A DNA stretch of 64,000 bases from Pirellulaceae bacterium (GCA_019636375.1 JAHBXS010000003.1:372001-436000), one strand, 5' to 3'; shown: positions 33,916-43,506, counted from the first letter of the stretch. Notes: generated by a model not told the origin, from the sequence alone. Numbers and translations are program-made.

Positions 33916-36900
33916 ATGTTGGACGTTTGTCTTGGAAGTGGAATCAATTTGTTAGCACAAGCCGAAGTTCTGCCATTTTGGCAAACGAGTTGGTTTGTGT
34001 TCATCCTGGTGGTTGTCGCAGTCGCGTTGGCATTTTGGCTGGGCCAAACGATCACGCAGTCGTTGCGGACACCTGAGTATTCAACTCGGGTCACGATGAT
34101 CTTTCTGGCTATTTTCTTGGCCACGATTGTTTTGGGCTACGGCAAGTTGCGATTCGGAGTGGACTTGCGCGGCGGTGTGACCTACATCGGACAAGTCGAT
34201 TTGCCTGACGATTCGGTATTCAAGATTGAAGATTTGATTCCGAAACTGGTGCAGCGGGTTGACCCATCGGGTACTCGCGAAATCATGATTCGCAGTTTGA
34301 GCCGCGATAAGATTGAGGTAACGATACCCGATGTCGATATGGCTGACGCCGACAACATTTGGAACCGCCTCGTTCGGACTGGGCATCTGGAGTTTCGTAT
34401 CGTCGCCGCATCAGAACACCATTCGACAATCATCAATCGGGCTTTGGAAAAACTTAATTCTGGTGACTTGGGTCAAAATGTAACGATGATCGATTCGGCC
34501 GGCATTGAAAAGACGGTCGCCCGTTGGGTTAACATCGCTCGCTTGGAGCCAGAGGTCGGACAAAAATTCGACCCTCATGCACCATTCAAATTTATTCCTT
34601 CGGCGAATCATTTGGTGCGAGATAAAGATACCGGGAAATTGATCGAGATGTCTCGTGTTCCCTTCAGTCGCGTGATCGATCGGCAAGGGGCTGAGCTTGC
34701 AGCCTACAGCAAGGCTCAGGGCTACCGTAATGTTCAAGTTTTGGTCATCGAACCAGAAACCGAAGAGTTGGATGTGCAGGGCCGTTACGTGACGAACGCC
34801 TCCCCAACGACGGACGAAATGGGACGCCGTGCGGTCTCGTTTAAGTTCGATTCGATCGGGGCGGCTCGGATGGGGGCGTTAACGACTCGAAATCGTGCTG
34901 TTGGGGATTCCTATCGGCAATTGGCAATCGTTTTGGATGACCAATTGCAGTCGGCACCGCGAATCGAAAGTCCGATTCATCGCAATGGACAGATCACGGG
35001 TAGCTTTACGGAACGAGAAGTCACAGACCTTTGCGTAAATTTGAACTCCGGCAAGATCGAGGTGGCGCTCAATAAGGCTCCGATCAGTAAAGAGTATGTG
35101 AAATCGACTTTGGGTGAAGACCTGAAGAACAAGGGAATTTTCGCCGCCGCGATTTCGCTGGTCGTCGTCATGATTTTTATGTTGCTGTATTACGGTTGGT
35201 TTGCCGGGTTAGTGACCTGCGCGGCATTGGCCCTGAATCTGTTGCTGACGATCGCGTTCGTAATTGCGATTCAACAACCGTTGACGCTGACCGGTATTGC
35301 TGGTTTGGTTTTGACCGTCGGTATGGCTGTTGATGCCAACGTGTTGATTTTCGAACGGATCCGTGAGGAACTCGCCAAGGGCTCATCGTTGAGAATGGCG
35401 ATCAACAATGGCTATGATCGAGCGACGGTGACCATTATTGACTCGAACGTGACGACGCTGATTACGGCGTTTGTGTTGTATGTGATTGGAACGGAGCAAC
35501 TCAAGGGATTCTCGGTGACGCTGATCTTGGGGATCCTGTTTAGTATGTTCACGGCTGTTTATTGTGCTCGGGCGATATTTGAAATCGCCGAACGTCGACG
35601 CATGATCAAAAGTTTGAATTTTCGTGATTTGTTGGGTTCGAAGGTATTTGATTTTCTGGGCAAGACAGGTTTGGCCTTGGGATTTTCACTCCTGCTGTTG
35701 ATCGGCACGGTGGCGGGAATGTGGGCTCTCGGAAAACGAATTTTGGATATCGACCTAAAAGGGGGTTCCACGGCTCGGGTGGTCTTTAATGAAGCGATCA
35801 ACCGGGCAGACGTCACTGCGGCTTTGAGCGCCAAAGACATGGTCGTCAACAAAGAAAAAATCACCTTCATTGTCTCTGAAATGGACGACCAGGAATTTGC
35901 CGGACGTTCTTTCAAAATTGACAGCAACCTTCCCTCGCCTGAAGACGGCGACGATTGGCAAACTTTGGATCAAGTGATCGAGGAGACATTCCGCGGCAAG
36001 CTACGACTCAACGGAGTCAATTTTGACCCAGCAGCCATCAAAGTGGAAGAACTCGATGTTGAACGAAAATCAGGGGCCGTGACCTTTCCGAATCGGCAAC
36101 TCCACCAAATCGGCAATCTGTTGGCTGCAGGTGGTTTTTCCCGGCAGGGGTTGATGCACACGGTGGTGTCATACCAACCTCGGCAAGATCAAGATAATGA
36201 GGAGCAGGCAGGGGCCGAAGCTGGAAACGCGGAAGGTAACAATGCGGAACAGGACCAAGCTCAAGTTGATGCCAGCCAAGATGAGTTGCCCGGTGCCACG
36301 GGTGGCGACTTCTTTAACCAAGAACCGCAGGCTCCCGGCAGAACCGTTATCCAAAGCAAAAGGTATGTAACGTCGGCAAAGCTTAATTTTGAGAATCCGA
36401 TCACCCCGCGCACCCTCAAGTCCTTTTTGACCGAGTATGCGTCTCAAATCGACGTGCCCTTGGAAGAGGACCAAATCAAAGTTTTGGACGACGATGGGAT
36501 TGAAAACGAAGTCTCCGCAAAATCTTGGACAGTGAAGATTGAAACCCGTGCCGAAAATGATGCCAAACGAGTATTGGAAAAATACAAATCCGTTTTCAAT
36601 GAGTTGGTTTACTTTCCTGCATCCAGTGGAGTCGGTGGCCAAATTGCTGGATATGCTCAAGTTCAGGCCATCGTGGCGATTTTCGTGAGCTTTTTGGGGA
36701 TTGTCGTTTATGTGTGGATTCGCTTCCAAAACATTGCCTTTGGATTGGCTGCGGTCATCGCGTTGATTCACGACGTGATGGTCGTATTGGGAGCAATCGC
36801 CCTCAGTAATTTTGTGGCCGGTTATTTTGGTTTCTTATTGATCGATAACTTCAAGATTAGTCTCACCGTTTTGGCGGCGATCTTGACAGTGATCGGTTAC

Positions 36901-37218
36901 TCACTCAACGATACCATCGTGATTTTCGACCGTATTCGCGAGATTCGTGGTAAACGCCGAGAACTAACTGCGGAAATGGTAAATTTCAGTTTGTCGCAAA
37001 CGTTGGGACGTACCATTTTGACCTCGTTCACGACATTTATTGTGGTACTGATCCTCTACATTCGAGGTGGCGATTCGATCCATGCGTTCGCCTTCTCGTT
37101 GGTGGTTGGAGTATTGGCCGGTACCTATTCGACGATCTTCATTGCCTCGCCGGCTTTGGTTTGGTTGATGGACAAGTTCGGGTATCACCTCGAAGAAACA
37201 GAGACGGCCAAGTCTTAA
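33916..37218 (+). CDS. secDF: fused protein translocase subunit SecDF
   Basis: A 1100-residue fusion of SecD and SecF, an RND-family membrane protein that uses the proton gradient to pull proteins through SecYEG. SecD part: TM1 near 30-50, FGVDLRGGVTYIGQVD, the periplasmic P1 domain, then helices with GLVLTVGMAVDANVLIFERI. SecF part begins near 570 (KRILDIDLKGGSTARVVF) and ends with GYSLNDTIVIFDRIREIRG. An acidic low-complexity insertion lies in the SecF outer domain around 760-800 (EEQAGAEAGNAEGNNAEQDQ). Planctomycete members carry such insertions; its role is unknown. A repeat element begins 3 bases past the stop. Confidence 0.96.
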   Translation: MLDVCLGSGINLLAQAEVLPFWQTSWFVFILVVVAVALAFWLGQTITQSLRTPEYSTRVTMIFLAIFLATIVLGYGKLRFGVDLRGGVTYIGQVDLPDDSVFKIEDLIPKLVQRVDPSGTREIMIRSLSRDKIEVTIPDVDMADADNIWNRLVRTGHLEFRIVAASEHHSTIINRALEKLNSGDLGQNVTMIDSAGIEKTVARWVNIARLEPEVGQKFDPHAPFKFIPSANHLVRDKDTGKLIEMSRVPFSRVIDRQGAELAAYSKAQGYRNVQVLVIEPETEELDVQGRYVTNASPTTDEMGRRAVSFKFDSIGAARMGALTTRNRAVGDSYRQLAIVLDDQLQSAPRIESPIHRNGQITGSFTEREVTDLCVNLNSGKIEVALNKAPISKEYVKSTLGEDLKNKGIFAAAISLVVVMIFMLLYYGWFAGLVTCAALALNLLLTIAFVIAIQQPLTLTGIAGLVLTVGMAVDANVLIFERIREELAKGSSLRMAINNGYDRATVTIIDSNVTTLITAFVLYVIGTEQLKGFSVTLILGILFSMFTAVYCARAIFEIAERRRMIKSLNFRDLLGSKVFDFLGKTGLALGFSLLLLIGTVAGMWALGKRILDIDLKGGSTARVVFNEAINRADVTAALSAKDMVVNKEKITFIVSEMDDQEFAGRSFKIDSNLPSPEDGDDWQTLDQVIEETFRGKLRLNGVNFDPAAIKVEELDVERKSGAVTFPNRQLHQIGNLLAAGGFSRQGLMHTVVSYQPRQDQDNEEQAGAEAGNAEGNNAEQDQAQVDASQDELPGATGGDFFNQEPQAPGRTVIQSKRYVTSAKLNFENPITPRTLKSFLTEYASQIDVPLEEDQIKVLDDDGIENEVSAKSWTVKIETRAENDAKRVLEKYKSVFNELVYFPASSGVGGQIAGYAQVQAIVAIFVSFLGIVVYVWIRFQNIAFGLAAVIALIHDVMVVLGAIALSNFVAGYFGFLLIDNFKISLTVLAAILTVIGYSLNDTIVIFDRIREIRGKRRELTAEMVNFSLSQTLGRTILTSFTTFIVVLILYIRGGDSIHAFAFSLVVGVLAGTYSTIFIASPALVWLMDKFGYHLEETETAKS

Positions 37219-37221
37219 GAA

Positions 37222-37322
37222 GAGCCTATCCCCAAAGGGGTCAGACCCTTTGGAGGCTAGGCCAGAATTTTCGCTTTTTGTTTCATCGCCGGAGAGGGTC
37301 TGCCCCCTTTTGGGATAGGCTC
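37222..37322. repeat. GAGCCTATCCC repeat element, copy B
   Basis: A 101-bp element bounded by GAGCCTATCCCC and GGGATAGGCTC, an inverted copy of 29182-29280. It starts 3 bases after the secDF stop, so it could help end the secDF transcript. Internal inverted GTCAGACCC and GGGTCTGC words form a second stem. Confidence 0.85.
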
Positions 37323-37369
37323 GAAGTACGCGGTTCACTCTTAAAATCATGGGACTCTTCTTGAGAGTC

Positions 37370-37606
37370 TCAGATCGCCAGGGTCATAACCAAGAGCGCC
37401 AATATCAGCGTTACGATCACAACGGTAGCCAGCAGTGAGGGCTTTCGGGATGGTTGGATGACGTATTCACCGCATGACGGGCATTGCTCGGCGTCCTCGT
37501 AAATCATCGAACCGCAAGCGGGGCAAGGGACGACATCGGTTTCTCCGTTGTCAATAAAATCGGACTCGCGATCCAACTCAGTTTCGTCGTCGGGTTCCCA
37601 ATTCAA
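37370..37606 (-). CDS. small zinc-ribbon membrane protein
   Basis: A 78-residue protein with an acidic N terminus (DDETELDRESDFIDNGETD), a CPACGSMIYEDAEQCPSCGE zinc ribbon made of two CxxC pairs, and a C-terminal transmembrane helix (LLATVVIVTLILALLVMTLA). No function is known. Its zinc ribbon is intact, unlike the neighbouring FmdB-like protein. Confidence 0.78.
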   Translation of the reverse strand: MNWEPDDETELDRESDFIDNGETDVVPCPACGSMIYEDAEQCPSCGEYVIQPSRKPSLLATVVIVTLILALLVMTLAI

Positions 37607-37637
37607 AATTTTCTCCGGTAGAATCCAAGGCTACGAA

Positions 37638-37934
37638 TTATGAGTCGCCTGAAATGACATCTGGGCCTTTGCCAACCGTCTTCTCGTATCGCCCATCGTC
37701 GGTCTTGACGTATTTTGTAAATCCTTTCGCGGCCAAGTTACGGTCACTCAGCCGGTCTTCAGATTTCATGTCTGTCCAGCGACCGGCAATTGTCGCTGCG
37801 GAAATGACGCGCCGGACAGGCAGCCCCGACTCGGGGTGTTTCGTCAAGGCCTCGTCGTGGATCGATTGCAGCACTTCGAATCGTTCACCACCTTCTCCAT
37901 TGGGGAACACAATTTCGTATTCGTAGATTGGCAT
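37638..37934 (-). CDS. FmdB-like protein lacking zinc cysteines
   Basis: A 98-residue protein that follows the FmdB/zinc-ribbon regulatory family pattern: MPIYEYE at the start, then FEVLQSIHDEALTKHPESG and PVRRVI. In the standard family the positions after MPIYEYE and around PLT.CP.CG carry four zinc-binding Cys. Here they are replaced (IVFPNGEGGE, then KHPESGLP), so metal binding is lost. C-terminal half (FTKYVKTDDGRYEKTVGKGP) is of unknown structure. It may have become a protein-binding domain, which is inference. Confidence 0.75.
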   Translation of the reverse strand: MPIYEYEIVFPNGEGGERFEVLQSIHDEALTKHPESGLPVRRVISAATIAGRWTDMKSEDRLSDRNLAAKGFTKYVKTDDGRYEKTVGKGPDVISGDS

Positions 37935-38044
37935 GATCGAATCAGATGTATAAAAAACGGTCGCAATATGTCCAGAGTCTGCGGCGAAGCTTCGTTAAAA
38001 CCTGTGGCCATCGCCGATGAAAGACTTCGGTCAAAAATAACTGA

Positions 38045-40969
38045 TTAACTGCGGCGTTGCCAGCGGCCGTCGAGCATGAAGAGGTAATCGACGAGCGTCG
38101 CTTCGTATTGAGCCGTCGTCCCGTTACGGGCGGCGGCACTCAAGAACCCGAAGCCACTGGCATTGATCGAGGTGTTCCCCAGTCGCGCCGTGGCGGCCTC
38201 TTGGGTCAGCAAAAGTTCGTCGTCCTCGGAAAAGTCTGCAAAGATGATTTGCCCAACGGAATTTTGCCCATTAACGTTAACTTGTTCAATGTTGTCGAGG
38301 CGAATCGAGTTTTCCGCTTGGCGATAGACGACCTCTTGCCGATTGGCAAACAATGTGCTGCCGGCCCCAAATCCCAAAAGATTGGCGGAGTCCATGCCTC
38401 CACGCCCGTCAACGACAATGCTTGAGAAGCCGACCGCCCTATTAACATTGCCGTGGGCCAAGGTCATCGTAAATCCGTGCCCGGCGACTTGCAGGCGATC
38501 TTGACCTTGGGTTCCAACCATGAAGACTTGATCTTGACCACCTCTCTGTTGGATGACGATGACCCGCTGAAAGCCCTTTGCGATCAGTTGTTGATGGTTG
38601 TTGACGATTCGAGTTTGAGTACCATTCATCGTGATCGTATCGTCGTGCTCGGTGTCGACTAGATTTGCCAAGTCGTAACCGCCTTGAGAAACGACTTCCA
38701 TTCTGAAGAATCCTTGCGCGGTGTTCAAGAAACCAGATCCGGCAAAGCGAACTCCGTTCAAACGACTGCTCAAGCGATCATCTCCGGCAGAATCAAGCAT
38801 TTTGATCAGGTCGCGGTCCCCATCGCCGAAGGCATGGATGGTTGACATGTTCGTCAAGTTGACTTGATTTCCTCCGATGGTAGCCATCAGAGTCCTGGGG
38901 CCAACTTCAAAGATATCGGCATCTGCGGAACCAAACACCAAAGCGGTGTTCTGACCTCCTCCGCCACCTACTATCAGCGACTCAAAATTCACCCCTCTAA
39001 AGGTAAAACTTTGCGAGTTAACAAAGAGTTGGTTAGGCCGGAAAACAATTCGCTCATCAGCACTGGAAAGTTGAATCTCTAAGTGATCATTGCCTCCTCG
39101 TCCGTTAATCGTGATATGATTGACGAGATTCGTTTCGTATTGGTACTCAAAACCATTAACGGCAAAAACAATCTGCTCCGAGGCGTTGAAAACAATCGAG
39201 TCGTCGCCAGCAGTGCCGTGAATCGTCAACGTACCGTCGCGAAGGCTAACCAGATTGGCCAGATTCAGATTGGCCGTACCAGACCCTTTGACGACAAGCA
39301 GAAATTCTTGGCCAGCATCGGCGGAAACATCAATACGATCACTGCCACTAGCTAGCATTTGATTGGTCTGGATATCGTAAATCTCTACTGTCACTTGTCC
39401 TTGTAAACTCTGGCTCAGGACCGAGACCAATCCCGATTGCGACGTCGTAAACCGATACGCATTTTCACCTGAAACTGTTTCGTTGAGTCTTTCAACTTGC
39501 CGCACAACTCCTAAATTTACCGCAGTGTCGGGGGATAGTTCGACGTCGATAAGGTAGCGATGTTTCGCTCCATTGAGAGACGCTACCGAAAACTTATATT
39601 CCATTCCAGCGCGGACATTGAACCGCAGTTCGTTGCCCTCCCAAGTCGCAACGCTGTTGTGTAATTGCCCAGTCGCTTGTAGCCCCGTCGATGAAGTCAA
39701 TCGCAGAGTGGCTTGACCGGTTTTCGTGGCGGTGAACGAAAAGAAGTCTTGATCGCCTACCGTAGTGATAGTCCCGTCGATGGTCGCTCGTTCACTCAAC
39801 GAGCCAAGCGAATGAGCGGCGTTCCAGTTGTTACCAAAATCGTCAACCATGATCGATGCCAGAGCACGGGGCAAGTTCAAATGTCGATACCATCCCCCCG
39901 TGACTAGGTCGAAGGTCCTGTCGGCATTCGCCATCAAGCGTTGCAGGATCGTTTGTTGATTGACATTTTCGTGCCCCATAAACTCCAACGCCTCGCGAAC
40001 CAGCGCGCTGGCTCCGGCAACATAAGGAGCGGCCATGCTTGTCCCGCTGGCCGTCAAAAAGCGATTTTCGGAGGTGCCACGAAACAAATGATCGGGCACG
40101 GCACTGCGAATGTTTTCGCCGGGAGCAGCGATCACACGGTCGTTCCGTTGACTGAAATCACTTAGGTTGCCGTTTCCATCCGAGCTCGCGACAGGAACGA
40201 CCCACGGGCTCGCGGCAGGGTAACTGACGCCGGGGGTTTGGTATTTTTGAAAGGCGTTCCCAACCGAAACACTGATGAAAATGCCAGCCTCATTGAGTTT
40301 TTGAAGTTGACTTTCGAGACTCGCCCAACCGGGAAGATGATTGCTGTTCCAATCGCCACCTAGCGAAAGATTCACGGTCGTGATCGGGTTGGCGAATGCA
40401 AATCGATTTTCGTGGACCCAGCGGAGAGCTTGCTCAACCCATTCCAGTTTGCCAAACCCCGAATCGTCGAAAACTCGCAGGGCTACCAGATCGACTCCAG
40501 GGGCAACTCCCAAATTCTGTTCAGCGCGGGAGCCGACGATTCCGGCGACATGAGTCCCGTGGTAACCTGCCGGGCCGCTGTCGTAGGGGAGTGCATCACC
40601 TTGAGCAAAGTCCCAACCACCGACGACTTGATAACCAGCTCCGAAGCCGCCACCAAAGGCGATATGATCCCAAGCGATTCCCGAATCAATCACGGCAACC
40701 GTTTGACCGCGACCATCAAGGCCATATTGATCCCGGATCGCCTTAAGCCCGAATTGGTCCCCCGCCTGATCGCTCGTGACCTGAACAGATTCAGGCTGAA
40801 CGTTCTGGTTCGCATGAAGACTGATGTCACCTAATTCGTTGGCAACGAAGCCCAACGGATGACCGGCCAGAACGACTCGTTCCTCAAAGGTTTCGATCGA
40901 GCAATGACGGTTGTGATGGTTGGACGAAGGCGTTGACATGGATGAGCGCGAGGAAAACTCTGACGCCAT
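38045..40969 (-). CDS. secreted subtilisin-like protease with LEPR-type N terminus
   Basis: A 974-residue S8 protease. Near the N terminus is SIETFEERVVLAG, matching the 'LEPR-xLL' element of large planctomycete extracellular proteins. The catalytic domain spans about 75-365: Asp in VAVIDSGIAWDH, His in GYHGTHVAGIVGSRAE, oxyanion Asn in VSVGNAFQ, Ser in ASGTSMAAPYVAG. About 600 residues of beta-rich sequence follow, with FSFTATKTGQATLRL (a pre-peptidase-like domain) and repeated DG..DSI-like strands (LTIHGTAGDDSIVFN, GRGGNDHLEIQL) resembling calcium-binding repeats. The start is uncertain: ATG at 40967-40969 or 40937-40939, neither with a clear ribosome site. Confidence 0.85.
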   Translation of the reverse strand: MASEFSSRSSMSTPSSNHHNRHCSIETFEERVVLAGHPLGFVANELGDISLHANQNVQPESVQVTSDQAGDQFGLKAIRDQYGLDGRGQTVAVIDSGIAWDHIAFGGGFGAGYQVVGGWDFAQGDALPYDSGPAGYHGTHVAGIVGSRAEQNLGVAPGVDLVALRVFDDSGFGKLEWVEQALRWVHENRFAFANPITTVNLSLGGDWNSNHLPGWASLESQLQKLNEAGIFISVSVGNAFQKYQTPGVSYPAASPWVVPVASSDGNGNLSDFSQRNDRVIAAPGENIRSAVPDHLFRGTSENRFLTASGTSMAAPYVAGASALVREALEFMGHENVNQQTILQRLMANADRTFDLVTGGWYRHLNLPRALASIMVDDFGNNWNAAHSLGSLSERATIDGTITTVGDQDFFSFTATKTGQATLRLTSSTGLQATGQLHNSVATWEGNELRFNVRAGMEYKFSVASLNGAKHRYLIDVELSPDTAVNLGVVRQVERLNETVSGENAYRFTTSQSGLVSVLSQSLQGQVTVEIYDIQTNQMLASGSDRIDVSADAGQEFLLVVKGSGTANLNLANLVSLRDGTLTIHGTAGDDSIVFNASEQIVFAVNGFEYQYETNLVNHITINGRGGNDHLEIQLSSADERIVFRPNQLFVNSQSFTFRGVNFESLIVGGGGGQNTALVFGSADADIFEVGPRTLMATIGGNQVNLTNMSTIHAFGDGDRDLIKMLDSAGDDRLSSRLNGVRFAGSGFLNTAQGFFRMEVVSQGGYDLANLVDTEHDDTITMNGTQTRIVNNHQQLIAKGFQRVIVIQQRGGQDQVFMVGTQGQDRLQVAGHGFTMTLAHGNVNRAVGFSSIVVDGRGGMDSANLLGFGAGSTLFANRQEVVYRQAENSIRLDNIEQVNVNGQNSVGQIIFADFSEDDELLLTQEAATARLGNTSINASGFGFLSAAARNGTTAQYEATLVDYLFMLDGRWQRRS

Positions 40970-41281
40970 CGATGGCAAACCAACGCGACGGTCCGTGGTC
41001 GCGCAAAACTCAAATCTAGAAAAGGTTCCAAGAACCGCAGAAAGGTACGTTTACAAGTTGGATTTGGATCGAATTTGCTCTTTAGCGAGCATTCATTTTC
41101 GGAAGGCAGGCCGTTTAGGTAAGTTTTGACGGTCCGGTGCCTCCAAACGATTTCCCACCGTGTCCGAAAACTCAAACCGCTGGCCGGCGCAACCGATCGA
41201 ATCGGTATTTTTGAATTTATCGGAGAAAACTGCCGATTTTGGATATGTGTGGAGCGATGTTTTTTCCGGTCTGTTTAGAGA
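40970..41281. other. intergenic, no supported feature
   Basis: 312 bases between the divergent subtilase and methyltransferase-like genes. It should hold both promoters. No pair of -35/-10 boxes stands out and no repeat is visible. Confidence 0.5.
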
Positions 41282-41842
41282 ATGAGTTGTCTCGTGAAGA
41301 AGCTCTCAACTTGGCGTAGTTGGTTATTGACCCGTTTTTCCAAGCCTCTTGCTGATCGAGCGGTATATCGCTTTGTTGCGACACGCGCCCCGCGTTCGAT
41401 TTTGGAGGTCGGTATGTCTAGCATCGAGCGGACCTGCAATCTCCTCTTGCTGGCTCAACGTTCCGCTAAAACCGAGGAAATTCGATACTGCGGGATTGAT
41501 CTGTTCGAGGCACGGGGTGGGGCTGCTCCAATCCGCCTCAAGGACGCTCATTGCCAACTCCGAAAATGCGGTGGAACCGCGCGATTGGTACCGGGGGATT
41601 TGTCAGCCGTCCATCCTGGATTGGCCAATCAATTGGGGAACTTTGAACTGGTTCTGCTCTCGCTAGCTGGTAGCCTCGAAGGTACCGGACCATCAATTTC
41701 ACTATTGCCCAGATTGATTGCTGAAAACGGGCGTTTGCTATTGTCCGAAGGCGAATCGGCGGAGAAAGCCTACCGAATTCTAACTCGCGCGGAAGTCGAA
41801 CGCTTGGTCGCTGATCGCGAGCAAATTAAGCGAGCAGCCTAG
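41282..41842 (+). CDS. methyltransferase-like protein, 3' end formed by a MITE
   Basis: A 186-residue protein of unknown function. It has a Rossmann-type start (RSILEVGMSSIERTCNLLLL), a strand ending in a charged loop (IRYCGIDLFEAR), and FELVLLSLAGSLEG where methyltransferases have motif IV. The SAM-binding glycine motif is degenerate (EVGMSS), so activity is doubtful. The stop codon TAG at 41840-41842 is the first three bases of the repeat element at 41840-41973, so the gene may have been longer before insertion. Weakly supported as a class I methyltransferase. Confidence 0.6.
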   Translation: MSCLVKKLSTWRSWLLTRFSKPLADRAVYRFVATRAPRSILEVGMSSIERTCNLLLLAQRSAKTEEIRYCGIDLFEARGGAAPIRLKDAHCQLRKCGGTARLVPGDLSAVHPGLANQLGNFELVLLSLAGSLEGTGPSISLLPRLIAENGRLLLSEGESAEKAYRILTRAEVERLVADREQIKRAA

Positions 41843-41973
41843 TGCTTTGTCAAAGATAAAAGTTAGGGTTGATGTGGCAAAGCTCCGCCGCTGGGGACAG
41901 CGGCGGCTACAGTAGGTCAGCCTGTCCTCAGGCTGACGCGACACCCTAAATTTAAATGTTGACGGACCACTAG
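41840..41973 (-). repeat. MITE-like repeat, copy B
   Basis: Inverted copy of 2147-2280 with about three mismatches over 134 bp. It has imperfect 13-bp terminal inverted repeats beginning CTAG (the leading C lies at 41839) and two hairpins. Its first bases supply the stop codon of the upstream gene, and its right end abuts another element with the same CTAGTGCTTTGTC end. Confidence 0.85.
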
Positions 41974-42064
41974 TGCTTTGTCCAGACTAAATTTCGGGTA
42001 GCGGAACTCGTCAAGAGTTTCGAAACATGCGTAAATCGCCGAAAGTCTTGACGACTGCCGCTAC
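41970..42064. repeat. second element with CTAGTGCTTTGTC end and long imperfect hairpin
   Basis: Starts CTAGTGCTTTGTC exactly where copy B ends, then a different interior. GTAGCGG at 41998-42004 and CCGCTAC at 42058-42064 close a long imperfect stem (CGTCAAGA/TCTTGACG, TTTCG/CGAAA). No gene lies in it. It occupies most of the upstream region of glgC. Confidence 0.65.
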
Positions 42065-42224
42065 GTCACGCGCAGAGGTTTGTGGAAGATCATCGCGTTC
42101 AAGCTATCGATGCGTGCTCCAACCTGCTAGAATCTCAAGCATCGTTAGTTGCCAAAGTTGCCCCCCACACGTTGTTGTGTTTTGTACAAAGGCGGCGGCA
42201 ACTCCTGATTCGACAGGTGCTGCG

Positions 42225-43481
42225 ATGAATGATGTTTTAACGGTCATCTTGGCGGGAGGGCGAGGTTCTCGTTTGGAACCCTTGACCCGTGATCGCGCGA
42301 AACCTGCCGTTCCTTTCGGTGGCATCTACCGCATCATCGATTTTGCGATGTCGAATTGTCTGAACAGCGGGTTGCGAAAGGTCTTGGTGCTGACCCAGTA
42401 CAAAGCTGCCAGTTTGGATCGCCATTTAAACTTGGGCTGGCAATCCTTGTTTTGCCGTGAACTGGGCGAATATGTCGATCTGATTCCGCCTCAACAACGG
42501 ATCGACGAAAACTGGTATCAAGGAACGGCTGACGCCGTTTATCAGAACATCTATTCCCTGGAAAAAGAGCGTCACCGCTATGTCGTCGTTTTGGCGGGCG
42601 ACCACATTTACAAAATGAACTATCGTGAGATGGTGGAGTACCATCAAGCGATGGGGGCCGACTTGACGATCGGTGCCCTCACGGTCGGGGTCGATGCGGC
42701 TCGGCAATTCGGAGTCATGCAAATCGACGAAGACCAACGAATCGTCGGCTTTCAAGAAAAACCAGCCCAACCCCAAACCATTCCGGGCCGACCAGATGAA
42801 TGTTTGGCCAGTATGGGAATCTACGTCTTCTCGTCCCGATTCCTCTATGAACAACTCCTGGCCGATGCCAATGACCCGGAGAGTAAACACGACTTTGGCA
42901 AAAACATTATCCCCAAGGTCATCAGCGAACATCGCGTGTTTGCCTTTCCGTTTCGAGACGAAAACCGAAAATCGCAAGCCTATTGGCGAGACGTGGGGAC
43001 CATCGACTCATACTACGAAGCCAACATGGACCTCATCAGTGTCGATCCGCTTCTCAACATGTATGACGACCAGTGGCCGATTCGAACCTATCAACGAAAT
43101 CTGCCGCCCCCCAAATTTGTGTTTGATGATCGAGCCAAGGGGGATTACGAACGCGTCGGCTGTGCCGTGGACAGCATGGTTTGCAGCGGCACGGTCGTTT
43201 CCGGCGGGAGAGTTCAGCGAAGCGTTGTCGGACGTAACGTACGAATCAACAGCTATTCACAAGTCAATGAGTCGATCATTTTCGACAACGTAATCATCGG
43301 CAGACATGCCAAAATTCAACGAGCGATCATCGACAAGAATGTCGTGGTACCTGAACACTTCGAAATCGGTTTTGATTTGGAGCTAGACCGCCAACGGGGA
43401 TTTACGATCAGTGACGGAGGAATCGTCGTGATTGGAAAATCTGAAGTTGTTGCAGATCACCGTCAAGAAATCCTGACTTGA
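42225..43481 (+). CDS. glgC: glucose-1-phosphate adenylyltransferase (GlgC)
   Basis: The 418-residue enzyme makes ADP-glucose from glucose-1-phosphate and ATP, the regulated first step of glycogen synthesis. Motifs include VLTVILAGGRGSRLEPLTRD, the following AKPAVPFGGIYRIIDFAMSN, the substrate-binding VVVLAGDHIYKMNYREM, YWRDVGTIDSYYEANMDLIS, and C-terminal left-handed helix hexapeptides (VVGRNVRINSYSQVNESIIF). I chose ATG 42225 (MNDVLTVIL) because it matches the family's N terminus; the open frame further upstream is not conserved. No other glg gene is in the window. A repeat element lies upstream. Confidence 0.95.
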   Translation: MNDVLTVILAGGRGSRLEPLTRDRAKPAVPFGGIYRIIDFAMSNCLNSGLRKVLVLTQYKAASLDRHLNLGWQSLFCRELGEYVDLIPPQQRIDENWYQGTADAVYQNIYSLEKERHRYVVVLAGDHIYKMNYREMVEYHQAMGADLTIGALTVGVDAARQFGVMQIDEDQRIVGFQEKPAQPQTIPGRPDECLASMGIYVFSSRFLYEQLLADANDPESKHDFGKNIIPKVISEHRVFAFPFRDENRKSQAYWRDVGTIDSYYEANMDLISVDPLLNMYDDQWPIRTYQRNLPPPKFVFDDRAKGDYERVGCAVDSMVCSGTVVSGGRVQRSVVGRNVRINSYSQVNESIIFDNVIIGRHAKIQRAIIDKNVVVPEHFEIGFDLELDRQRGFTISDGGIVVIGKSEVVADHRQEILT

Positions 43482-43506
43482 TTAGCGTACCTCCCGAAAC
43501 TCACCC

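Noticed and set aside
42027..42224. Extended start of glgC
   Set aside because: Not conserved in GlgC and partly inside the upstream repeat element; MNDVLTVILAGG at 42225 matches the family.
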